From Ehretia macrophylla (taxonomy: Eukaryota; Streptophyta; Magnoliopsida; Boraginales; Ehretiaceae), in assembly GCA_037974665.1 (NCBI GenBank), contig CM075764.1, forward strand, positions 84,095,825 through 84,159,824: a stretch of DNA of 64,000 bases, given 5' to 3'. Every line of letters starts with the position of its first letter. Position 1 is the stretch's first letter. Made by a program: the position numbers and the translations under genes. Positions 33,527 through 44,854 of the stretch are shown in pieces. The notes under the pieces are model-generated. The model was not told the origin of the DNA. It ran no database searches and saw only the letters and a program-made list of their open reading frames with translations.

Positions 33527-34994
33527 AGATTTGTTTATCGCGAAATAACATGACATCTTAGATATTTTACTTAAAATAATTGAATTATGGAAATTAGGAG
33601 TCCATGTAGTATTAGGAAACTTGAAACAAGTTCACCGGTAGAGCAAGATAGGAAACAAAATAAAGCAAAAAACAAAACAAAATATAAATAAATCGACCCC
33701 TCCCACGCGCACGCGTCCCAAGGACGCGTGACAGGGGGCGGTCAACCATGGTCAAACGTGACCATGGTTAGCTTTGTTTTTTTTCGCATTATTTGTTTTT
33801 CTTGCGTAATTCTAAATTTAGATATCAAATTGATTTTGATTAATTAATTGTTTTATATCTAGTTATTATAACTAGTATAATTAAATAATGTTATTTAATT
33901 ATTTATTCCTATGCTTTAATATTTATATTTAATTATGTTTGTTAAATATATAAAATACTATGTATGCATGGAATTCTATCACCATTAGGATTTAAAAAGG
34001 AAAATCCTAATATACTTAGGTTATGGATAATTAAGAATTAATCTAGGACAAGATTAATTAATTATGGGTAAGATTTAAAATTAGTTAAAGATAAGATTTA
34101 TCTTTTAGTTTCTAATTATTAAATTAAATACCTAAGTAGGCCTTACCTATAACTTTAGAGACTAAAGCCCATATAGGTAATATATTTTAAAGTGTACTTA
34201 AAAGGTTTTAAATAAAGGCCTATAATATTCTAGGGAATAAGGATCCCAAATTCATATTCTAAAAGATATATTGTTAGCCTAGGATTATTTAGATAAAACC
34301 TGGATTTCAAGTATTAAGGAAAAATATATGGAAAACCCTTTTTATTATAAAAATTTGAGTGGTAGAGGGAAGTGGAAAACTCCAAGGCTTTCTAGTTTCG
34401 GTTTGTACTAATGAATTAATATTACATCGCCTTACCATGTGGTGTACTCCCTACTGAGGGTAATAATTAATTTAGATATTAGTAGACAAATTAAATGTAG
34501 ATAATCATAAGACAAGATGATTAGTGGGTTCAACCATCCTAAAGATGGAGTTCTTCACTAAAGATCATTTTATAGGATGTGGACATAAGTCACTACCCTA
34601 CGGTGGGCTTAAGTCCAAGACATTCTAGGAAATATCAACTAAGGAATGGTAATTCACTCGACTCTAGAAGAAATAGTTTTTAGCTAAAGTAAATATATTC
34701 TAGGGAAGCCAAATTATAGAGTGATTGGATTATTATTTGGATAGTGTCTATCCAGACAAAATAACAATCCAAACGAAGCATGGGCTTGACTCAAATTTAC
34801 TGTATGTTCAGTCATCCAAAAGCTGGAGGCCTTGTAGGTAAAATTGAAACACTATTGCATAAAGTAGTTTAAGGGTCAACTACTTAAGCAAAAGTTTTAT
34901 GTGTATATATGTGTTTTTCCAAATTTACATTATACATGATATACTTGGGTTACACATGAATGTTTTAATCATTACAATGTATATGTATTCAGAA
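33527..34994 (+). other. Copia untranslated leader, second part
   Basis: About 1.47 kb of AT-rich non-coding sequence between the LINE target duplication and the gag ATG. A GC-rich patch with CACGCGCACGCGT and an inverted ACCATGGTCA/TGACCATGGT pair is at about 33700-33770. No gene seen. Confidence 0.55.
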
Positions 34995-35908
34995 ATGTCA
35001 GAATGTTTTAGCCCATTGGCCGCTATTCTTAAAGAGAATAAGCTAACTGGGCCTAATTTTGTGGATTGGAAAAGGAACTTGGACATAGTACTCGAGTTAA
35101 AAGAGCACAAGTTTGTCCTAACCAGGCCACGCCCACAATTGCGGGCCAATGCCACCGACGAGTAACGTGCCATGGAACAACGTTAGGTGAAGGCTTATAA
35201 TGTAGCAAGATGTTATATGTTAGCTTCCATGACCAATGTACTCCAGATGTAGCATGAAGAAATGCAAACCGCAGCCCAAATCATGACCTCATTGACTGAG
35301 ATGTTTGTTAACAAGAGTCGCCCAGTAAGGTGAATCGCAATGAAGAAGATCATGACTGCTAAAATAATAGAAGGTACACCCATCAGAGATCATGTTCTCA
35401 AGATGATGGATAACTTCAGTATTGCTACTACCCTTGGGGCCCAGATTGACAATACAAGTCAAGTAGACATGATTCTAGAAACTCTGCTAGACTTATTCAG
35501 TCAGTTCAAGCTCAATTATAATATGAGCAAGTTGAACATGACGCTCCCTGAGCTAATGAGGGAACTTCAGGAGGTAGAAGCAATCATGAAGCCCAAGGGA
35601 CAAACCCATATTACGCAGGGTTCCGCTAACCAGCAAGGTAAGAAGTGGAAGGGCAAGCAAAATAAGGGCAAGGGACAAAAAGATGGAGGAGCTGGTAAAA
35701 AGAAGGGTGTAGGTGATAGGCCAAAAGAAAAGTGCTTCAAGTGCAAACAAAAAGGGCACTCAAAGAAGGTCTGTCCAAAGTACCTTGCTAATAGCAAGAT
35801 AGGTACCTCCTCAACTTTTTACATTGAAACAATTTTATTGGTTGATTCTACTGATTCTTGGATCGTAAACTCTGGAGCCACTAATCATATCTGCAACTCT
35901 TTGCAGGT
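34995..35908 (+). pseudogene. Copia gag with zinc knuckle, and start of protease
   Basis: Starts MSECFSPLAAILKENKL (ATG 34995-34997), followed by TGPNFVDWKRNLD, a typical copia gag N-terminus. Stops at 35163, 35185, 35252 and 35330 correspond to single C-to-T or G-to-A changes. The zinc knuckle CFKCKQKGHSKKVC (CX2CX4HX4C) is at about 35730-35775. The protease active site reads WIVNSGATNH, with Asn (35868-35870) where DSGA is needed. Confidence 0.8.
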
Positions 35909-38741
35909 GTTTCGGTAATGCGAATGCTTGAGAAAGGAGATTTTGCTCTAATAGTTGGTACTGGGGCAAAAGTATGGGCCGCTGCAGTGAAAAATGTTTA
36001 TCTTAGATTTAGTACCACTAGGATATTAGTTTTGAACAATTGTTATTATGTTCTGGATTTTTCAAAGAATTTCATTTCAGTTTCACAACTTTTAAATAAC
36101 AATTATGCAGTTTTTTTCCATTCTGGTGTGGACATCAGTAGAGATAGTAACATAATTTATTCCAATAATTTACATAATAACTTGTTCTATTTATATCCTG
36201 AAACATCTTCACTGCACAATGTAGAGCATAATAATACTAAGAGAAAGGTTTCATCAACCAATGATGCATATCTATAGTTACATTAGGGACACATCAACTC
36301 AAACAAGATTCAGAGGTTGGTTAGGGGTGGGCATTTAAGCTCACTAGATCTTGATCAATTACCTCAGTGTGAATCGTGTCTGAAAGGAAAGATGACCAAG
36401 AGGCCATTTTCTTCTAAGGGACACAGAGCCAATGAAGCACTAGAATTGGTTCACATTGATGTATGTGGTCCTATGAGCACACCAGCTCCTGGAGGTTATG
36501 AGTACTTCATCACCTTTACAGATGACTACTCAAGATATTGATATATATTCCTAATGCGATGCAAGTAAGATTCCTTTGACAAGTTCAAAGAATTTAAGTC
36601 TAGAGCGGAGCGACAATTAGGAAAATATATCAAAGGCATACGATCTGATCGTGGTGGCGAATACCTCTTGGGTGAGTTCCGGTAATACCTTACAGAACAT
36701 GGGATAGTGACACAACTAACTACACCGGGAACACCCTAGCAAAATGGTGTAGTTGAGAAAAGAAATCAAACACTCTTAGATATGGTAAGATCCATGATGA
36801 GTCATGCCATGTTACCTATATCATTCTGGGGATATGCATTAGAAACAACAACATATATTCTGAACTTAGTACCTTCCAAATCAGTACCTAGAACACCACT
36901 AGAGATGTGGACAGGCCGCAAACCTAATTTGGGGCACCTCCACGTTTGAGGTTGTTCAACTTATGTACTTAACAGTAATGTTACAAAATTGGAACCAAGA
37001 TCAGAGAAATTGTATTTTATAGGCTATCCTAAAGGAACAAGATGTGAGATCTTTTATCACCCTAAGGAGTATAAAGTGTTAATTAGTACCCATGCTAGAT
37101 ACTTAGAAAGTGATATGTCGATCCAGACAATACTAGATTCTGAGATTTCTCTAGAGGAGATTACTCCAGAATCTCCAAATGCACCTACACAAAAAAGAAA
37201 AAGAATGGACAACAGACCATAACTAGTACCCCAGAGCCTCGTCGTAGTGGGAGAAATATCAAACAACCTGATAGATACTATGAAGAGTCTTTTCAGGTAG
37301 ACTCTGTAGATCAGATTGTTGACCCCACTAGTTATGAAAAAGAAATAATGGACGTAGATGCAGACCAATGGCATAAAGTGATGCAATCATAATTAGAGTC
37401 GATGTACTCTAATAATGTCTGGGAACTTGTAGTTGCACCTGAAGGAGTAAAACCCATAGGGTGCAAATGGGTCTACAAGAGAAAGAGAAATGTGGAAGGA
37501 AAGGTGGAAACCTTCAAAACAAGGTTGGTTGCAAAAGGATATACTCAGAAAGAAGGGATCGATTATGAGGAAACCTTTTCGCCAATAGCCATGCTTAAGT
37601 CTATAAGAATTCTCTTAGCCATAACGTGTCATTATGACTACAAGATTTGGAAAATGGATGTCAAGATAGTATTCTTTAACGGGAATCTTGACGAAAACAT
37701 CTATATGATGCAGTCAAACGGGTTTGTAGCTAAGGGCTAAGAGAACATGGTTTGAAATCTTAAGAAGTCCATTTATGGACTTAAGCAGGCATCTCGTGCA
37801 TAGAACATCAAGTTTGACCAAGCAGTCAAATCTTTTTGGCTTTGATCAAAACATTGATGAACCATGCGTGTATAAGAAAAGAAATAGTAGCATTCTTAGC
37901 CCTTTATATAAATGACATCCTATTATTTGGGAATGACATAAGAATGTTGTCATCTATAAATGTTTGGCTATCTGCTCAATTTTAGATGAAAGGCTTAGGA
38001 GAAGCTAGTTATATTTTTGGGATCAAGCTGTTGTTAGATCGTAGAAATAAGATACTAGTATTATCCCAGTCTTCATACATTGAGAAGATTCTTGTCAAGT
38101 TTAGCATACAAGACTCTAAGAAGGGATTGTTACCCTCTAGGCATGGAATACCTTTATCCAAGGATCAGTGTCCAAAGACACTTGATGAGATAGAGAGCAT
38201 GAAGAAGGTTCCATATGCTTCGGCTGTTAGTAGTCTCATGTATGCAATGATATGCACAAGACCAGACATCTGTTTTGCTGTAGGCAAGGTTAGCAGATAT
38301 CACTCGAACCCAAGATCAGCTCATTGGATCGCGGTTAAGCACATATTCAAGTATCTAAGGAGAATGAAGAACTACGTGTTAGAATACTGTGCAGATGATC
38401 TGACGTCGTTAGCTTATACAAACTCAAATTTCCAGTATGACAGAGATTCCAGAAAGTCCACCTCTGGATATGTCTTTACTCTGTCGGGTGGAGTTATTTC
38501 ATGGAGAAGTGTCAAGCAGAATTATATTACTAATTCAACCATGGAAGCAAAGTATGTAGCAGCGTCTGAAGCTACGAAAGAAGCAGTATGGTTCAGAAAG
38601 TTCCTTAAAGAATTAGTAGTATCAGCAGTCTCTAGACCTTTTGTCATGTTTTACGATGATAGTGGTGCTATCGCACAGTGTAAAGAGCCAAGGAATCATA
38701 GAAAAGGCAAACATATAGAGAGAAAATACCATTTAATCTGA
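35909..38741 (+). pseudogene. Copia pol (integrase, RT, RNase H), broken
   Basis: The integrase zinc-binding region is near 36280-36400 (CESCLKGKMTKRPF). Core motifs are VHIDVCGPM, SDRGGEY and QNGVVEKRNQ (about 36440-36770). RT has KPIGCKWVYKRKR (37450), KMDVKIVFFNG (37650), and YIND in place of YVDD, with Asn at 37911-37913. RNase H has AYTNSNFQ, with Asn at 38421-38423 in place of the catalytic Asp, and then STMEAKYVA. The last open part is 37986-38741. At least eight stops or shifts. The order integrase then RT defines copia. Confidence 0.85.
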
Positions 38742-38904
38742 TAGATAATACAACAAGGAGATATAATGGTAGAACAAATTGCCTCAACTAGTAGCCTAGC
38801 TGATCCACTTACCAAGACACCCATAGAGAAAGTTTTCTCAACTCATGTGGAGTCTATGGGTCTAAGGATAGGTAGCAGTATGATCTTTAGTGCAAGTGGG
38901 AATC

Positions 38905-39008
38905 TGTTGGAATTTGTATACCCGAAAGACCACTAGCACACGATATTTCAGTGAGTGAATACATATTGTGATTGTTTATATTAATGGTTACATTCTCTCT
39001 ATTATATT
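38905..39008 (+). repeat. Copia 3' LTR, first segment
   Basis: TGTTGGAATTTGTATACC after a purine-rich tract (gtgcaagtgggaatc). It matches 25906-26008 and is interrupted at 39009. Confidence 0.85.
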
Positions 39009-40557
39009 TGTGGCACCCCAGACCTAGCACATAGACAATATAATTATGTGCATATGTTTATGTGGTTATTTAAGTGCTTATAAATGATTATGTGCTTACT
39101 TTAACTAATTACATAAATTACTAGCTTTAGTTTTCATATTTCTTCAAAAATATTCAAATAATATTTAAATAAATTATATGAAATGAATATTAACTATTTT
39201 ATTACTTTTATTATTTGAATTTATCTTCTTGCATAAAATTGTGTGTTTACTTTAACTAATTTCATTTATTATAGAACTATTTTAATATTTTTTTCAAAAA
39301 TGTGCAAATAACATTTAAATACTTTATATGAAATAAATAGTAGCTATTTTTATTAATTGTATTATTTGGATTCACTTACTTGCATTTATTTGCTTTATTT
39401 TCATTATTTGAATAAAAGAGCTTCGAGCCCGGAGCCAATTTTAAAGTATTTTATTTTGCGAATTTTGTATTTTATTCTTCTTACATACTTGATTTCGTGC
39501 ATATGTTCATTGAAATTAGGTACATAGCATTTCGGGAACATGTATTAATAAATTAATTTGTGTAACAAATGAATAGTATTGATTCGTAGACTTTTTGGCA
39601 TAAAATGTGCAAATATATGATTATTTAATTTTTACGTGCAATTAGGTGTTCAATTAACTTTTATTAGCAAAATTAAGTGTTTTTTTATTTTAGTATACAA
39701 TGAATGTGAATTCATTTTATTTTCATAAAGATTTTGGAGTAAAAATTTCATTTAAAGGACTTTTAGATTTTATTTATTGACTTTTCTTCAAAAATTGTAA
39801 AACTAGTACTTTAAACAATTTGAAAACTAGTCTACCATTTTTACTTTTGACTTAGCAAAAATTGAGATTCCAACAAAACTAGAGTTTTAGTAGACTTTTC
39901 GCGCGAAAAAGTAACGTTTTTAAACTAAATAGTGAAAATTTGTTGGAGATGGCCGAAATTATGCTTGGGTTATAGGGTGTGTTTGGCATGGTTTGGGCTT
40001 CGTTTTGACTACCAATATGTTGTTCTAAGTGTTGATAGATTGGTTGAAGGTTAATTGCATGTACTAGTTTGGGGGTCATTGAATGAAGTTTGGAATTTTG
40101 ATTACTTTAAGTGTTGAAAAGGTGCCATAAGTGCTAGAATGACTAGATTAACGCTTAGAATCGCTAGTTAATCAAGTAGTTGGAAATGTGTATAAAACTT
40201 AGTTAGTTAAATGCAAGAGCAGAAGATCAAGTACTTGTATAATGGCTTGAATGAAATATAGAATGTGTAATATTGCCTTAGATATACCTAACATAGCTTA
40301 TGAACAAGAATACAAGGAGAATTTCATGTGTACTTATGTATGTGTGTTCGGGCCTATGGTCATTTTCCCCTACCCCTTGTATTTTATGCTAATTGCTTGT
40401 ATATATGGTGTAGTTGGAGCATGTAAAGTGTAGTAGTGTAGGTTGGAACCTAATTCTTTGGGGGTTAAGTGAAGTTTAGGTTGGGGAAGAATGTGTTAAT
40501 TTGCGAATTATATGTAAAGTCTTGCCATTTAGAGAATCCAGAATGTTTTATATCATG
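39009..40557 (+). repeat. LARD-like 5' LTR, first segment
   Basis: Matches 54333-55260 and about 58060-58687 in the 3' LTR. It lacks about 540 bases present in the other LTR (57516-58050). The open frames 39879-40079 and 40251-40433 are chance. Confidence 0.8.
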
Positions 40558-41208
40558 TGATGTGACTGTATTTGCAACACTCAAACCATTGTATTTACAC
40601 TGCATTTGCATCTTAACTCTAGAATAAATGCAACACTTTGATACTTTCGATGCAATGTAAGAAAATACCAAAAAGTGAAGAATCAGACCCGAAATAATCT
40701 AAATTGCAAGTCAAGAAGTAGGAATAGGGAAGCACAGGAATCGGTGGAAGAATGAAGCTCATAGAGAAGAAATTTGGCCAAAACCAGTGTGAAATCAGAC
40801 TCGGAACATTAATCTGGATAATCTTTAATAGTGACCTATGTCCGTTTTTGACGAATCAAACTAGTTTTTTGGGTAGAAACAACCTTCTAAGCAAAACGCA
40901 GGTCTTTGCCCTGCGCGCGGAGTGATTCTAGCCAAATTCCAACGTTTGGAAGGTCAAAACAATGAAAAATGCCCGAAAATACCTCGGTCAACACTCCGGT
41001 CAAAGTCAAAATTCAAGAGCCGAAAAGTCAGCAAAAGGGCGCTCAAGCGCCCCTCAAAGAAATTTTCACAACATTTCAGAAGAAAACATGTGGCGCAGAA
41101 TTGTTGGTAGAACAGACGCGCCCTCGAGCATGGCTTACTTGCTCTCGAACACGCCTCGCGAAATCTTCCAGAAAGCTACGTGGTGCGTAGCGATTGGCTG
41201 AAGACCAA

Positions 41209-41224
41209 GCGCGCTCGAGCGCGC
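41209..41224. promoter_or_regulatory. 16-base perfect palindrome upstream of the LTR TATA box
   Basis: GCGCGCTCGAGCGCGC lies 15 bases upstream of TATAAATA (41240-41247). A related imperfect palindrome GGGCGCTCAAGCGCCC is at about 41037-41052. Position suggests a promoter element; function is inferred. Confidence 0.5.
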
Positions 41225-41239
41225 CTTTGATATTTTGTC

Positions 41240-41247
41240 TATAAATA
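41240..41247 (+). promoter_or_regulatory. TATA box of the Athila 5' LTR
   Basis: TATAAATA; the same motif is at 50906-50913 in the 3' LTR. Confidence 0.7.
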
Positions 41248-42419
41248 GCCCCCTCCCTCCCACCAAAATTTGTAATTAATTTTGGAATCTTGTCAATATT
41301 TTTGGCATAATTTTGAGTTAATTCAAGTTGGTTTTAATTTTAGTTGTAGTTAATTAATTAGTAGGATACCGGGGAAAGTCCCACCAAAGTAGTTCTTATT
41401 CGGGAAAATTTTGCCCGAATAGCTACTTCAAGGGGAAAATCCGACCCAAATAGTTTTTAATTGGGGAAGTTCTTCCCGAATAGATTTTAATAGAAAAACT
41501 CTTATTCAGGAAAACTTTAGCCCTAGTAGCTCTTATTCGGGAGAAATTAGTTCTGCCGAATAGCTATTTTGTGTCGAACCTCTGTTCAAATTTCGAGAAT
41601 CAGAAATACGCGTTCGTCAATATGGGGGAGCCTTTCTTGACTCTTTTTTATTTACATAACTCGTATTTATTTATGTCTGAGTAGATTGATATCTAGGAGA
41701 GAATATTGTAAATGTTAGTCTTTTAATATATGGTCTCATATTCAGTTTATATAATTCTTAAATTGCAATGTATGGCTTGTTTTAATTCAGTATTTCATAC
41801 GTAATGCTTTTAGGTAAACAATATGAATTCTTTACTTTCGTTTCATAATATTATACTTGTAGTTGATATTATGATTGTATTACTTTCGTGCCATATAATT
41901 GTTTTAATCATGAATCTATAGGTTGTACCATAGATTCCATGAAACTATAGGTTGTACCATAGTTTCTATCTATAAGGTTAATTCCTTAGTTTAGTTTGCC
42001 TTGTTGTACTTGGTTAAAATAAACTAAGTAGATTAACTAGGTTTATAGCTTTTAGCTTAGCCTGGTGTATGCTTGTAGTTTAAGCCTTTGCATAGAATTA
42101 GATAACCTGGATGCCGAGCCTATATTAATTGCCTCATTTACGTATTCAACCCCTAGATCACTACCCCTCGTATTCATATTTAGTTAGTTTAATTTAGCTT
42201 TAGTTATAGTACAATTTAAAACAAATGGCTTGTACAAACTGTTATGCTTCCACTTTAAATACTTTTGTACACTACTTTACTAACTTGCTAACGCGTTTTC
42301 CTGTGGTACGATTTCGCACTCATAGCACACTACACTATGAAGATCCGTGCACTTGCGAGTATTTAAACTTAGTTTATTTTACACACTTTTCACACGTCCA
42401 CCGAATTGCATCAAGTTTT

Positions 42420-42437
42420 TGGCGCCCTTGCCGGTGA
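42420..42437 (+). other. Athila primer-binding site (Asp-tRNA)
   Basis: TGGCGCCCTTGCCGGTGA, which is the usual Asp-tRNA complement (TGGCGCCGTTGCCGGGGA) with two changes. Confidence 0.85.
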
Positions 42438-42786
42438 AGCACGGTATAGTTAATTTTTGATCAAAGTAATTGTGAACTTATTTTAAGTGTTGTAATTATT
42501 TCTTATATAGTTTATATTTGTTTTAAATTGTATAAATTTTGTTTATATTGCATATAGTTTATAAAATTTTTATATTGTCTGTATTATACTTGCACATAAA
42601 CTGTTTATTTTATGCTTTGTTAAAATAACTTGCACATATACGTAGCTTATTCTCTATCTTTATTTAAAGTACTTAGTTTATTTTCCGTATTTATTTTAAA
42701 GTACTTTGTTTACTTTCTGTATTTAGTTAAAATACTTAGTTTATTTTCTATATTTACTTCTTGCACTTAGTTATAGTATAGTTTGC

Positions 42787-44700
42787 ATGCAAGGGCGTCG
42801 TTCCTTGATACCGGAACTCACCCCGTTTAATCCCGAGCCCCAGAAAACTCTGCGAAAGAGAGTCCAAGTCCCGATGGCAGAACAAGAAGGAAATGTTCAA
42901 AATCTTCAACCTCTTCTGGTAGCCCAACCTGTTAACCAACCCGTTAATCGACCCGTTGACCCACAAATGACTCTTCGTCAACATTTTTTCCGGGCAATTA
43001 CAATCCTGAGTTTGCCATAGCCCCACCGGCTCTTGGCAATGTTAACTTTGAGCTTAAAACAGGGACCATTTCGAATCTGCCTTCCTTTTACGGGAAGAGC
43101 AATGAAAGCCCCCATGCCTACATCATACAATTCTTTCCATTTTCCTTAAAAGACAAGGCCAAATAGTGGCTAAATCATTTAGACGCAGGAGTTATTACAT
43201 CTTGGGAAGAACTTGTTCGGAAATTCTTACATAGGTTCTTTCCAATGGCCTAAACCACTACTCTGCGAACAGACATCATGTCATTCGTTCAGTCAGACTT
43301 AGAGCCTTTTCATGAAGCTTGGGAGAGATTTATTGATCTTAGGAATCAGTGTCCCTACTATGGGCTTGCACGTCATAAACTCTTGCATTATTTTTTTAAA
43401 GGTCTTACACCTCAGCAGAAAATAATGGTAAATGCAATGAGCAATGGAGGTTTCTATAACCTCACATCGGACGAAGCTTGGATTAGAATAGAGAATATAG
43501 CTGAAGACTCTCTTCCGAACACAGCTTCAGATAGAGAAACTAAGAGTACCTACAACCCCCAAAAGAGGGCATTGTTCGAGATTAACTCTAATTCTCATTT
43601 GATTGATAAAGTAGATGCCCTAGCCCAGCAAGTAGAAAAATTCATGTCTCTAGGATCTACTTCTTCACAAGCACCTCAGATTACGGAAATTTGTGCTGTA
43701 TGTTATGCAGTAGATCATTCTACTATGGACTGTCCAATCGGTTCACAATTTCCTGAATTCATGCAAGAACAAGTCTATGCCACTCAAAGATATATAAGAA
43801 ATTATGATCCATATTCTAACATGTATAATCCTGGCTGGCGAGACAATCTCGCATTTTCATGGCGACAAAGGAATCAAGAGCCTCAGTTTCCTCAACAATA
43901 TCAGAAACAACAAGGAAACTTTGAGCCTCGTTTCCCTCAACAGCCATATCAACGGCCTCAAAACTCTAACCCTCTCGGTTTTTACCAAGTCCAGAAAGAA
44001 CCGTTCCAAACACAACGGAACAATGTTCCCACTCTTCTTCCTACACAGTCATCATCTGATGACAACTTTGACAAACTAATGCAAATGTTCCAAGTTCAGC
44101 AACGGTCTATTGCTAAACTTGAGGGACAACTCGAGCAGATGGCCTAAACTTTAAGTAAGAGAGATGATGGTAAACTTCCATCTTAGACTGTGGTAAATCC
44201 ATGAGGACAATGTAGTAATGTCCAAGCTAAGACCGCCCAAGAACAGGCTAAAGTCGTGACTACCCTTAGGAGTGGGAAGGTAATTGACAAGGAGGTTAGA
44301 AAGAAGAATAGGGATATTCCTGAGGAGATATAGGAACTTGAGATTGAGGATTTAAGCAATGATATTGATGACTCCCATAGGAATGAGAACCTAGTGGTTA
44401 AGTCAACAGTTGAAGCCTCATACAAAGCACATTTCCCAATAGCTTTGTCCCATCCGAAGCCGAGGGTTGATCCTAAACAGCTTAAGGTCTTAGAGCATTT
44501 GAAAGACATTAAGATCAATTTGCCATTAATTGAAGTAATACAACAGATTCCAGCCTATGCCAAATTTCTAAAGGATCTATGTATAAAAAATAAACGAACC
44601 AACTCCATTCCTAAGAAGGTCCGTCTTACTGAAAGGTTTAGTAACATCTACGCTAGAGGATTGCCTCAAAAGTGTAGTGACCTAGGAGCTTTCACCTAAT
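42787..44700 (+). pseudogene. Athila gag, broken
   Basis: The frame opens MQGRRSLIPELTPFNPEP and breaks at about 43018. It resumes with WLNHLDAGVITSWEELVRKF, typical of Ty3 gag core. An open part at 43278-44147 holds SDLEPFHEAWERFIDLRNQC, a cysteine-rich CAVCYAVDHSTMDC, and a Gln/Pro-rich section with YDPYSNMYNPGWRDN, characteristic of Athila gag. A final open part (44394-44699) has INLPLIEVIQQIPAYAKFLK. Around ten stops or shifts. Known role: particle formation. Confidence 0.8.
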
Positions 44701-44854
44701 CCCTCACATAGTTTACCAAAGGTTAGGTCTTGGAGTGTTAACACCGATAAATGTAACCCTCTAACTGGCAGATAGATCTGAGCGAAGACCTCGAGGTATT
44801 GTAGAGGATGTCATCGTTAGAGTAGGAGAATTTTTATTCCCAGTAGATTTCATT

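Larger units (their letters stand above)
40558..42413 (+). repeat. Athila 5' LTR
   Basis: Starts TGATGTGACTG and ends AATTGCATCA, seven bases upstream of the TGGCGCC primer site. TATAAATA is at 41240-41247. Upstream is a GC-rich region with CTCGAG-centred palindromes, and downstream several 'ttattcgggaaaa..gcccgaatag' inverted modules (41395-41570). The open frames at 40922-41201 run through the GC-rich part and are not genes. Confidence 0.85.

Noticed and set aside
40922-41201. Three overlapping frames upstream of a TATA box
   Set aside because: They sit in the GC-rich promoter part of the Athila LTR, and the 3' LTR copy does not preserve them.
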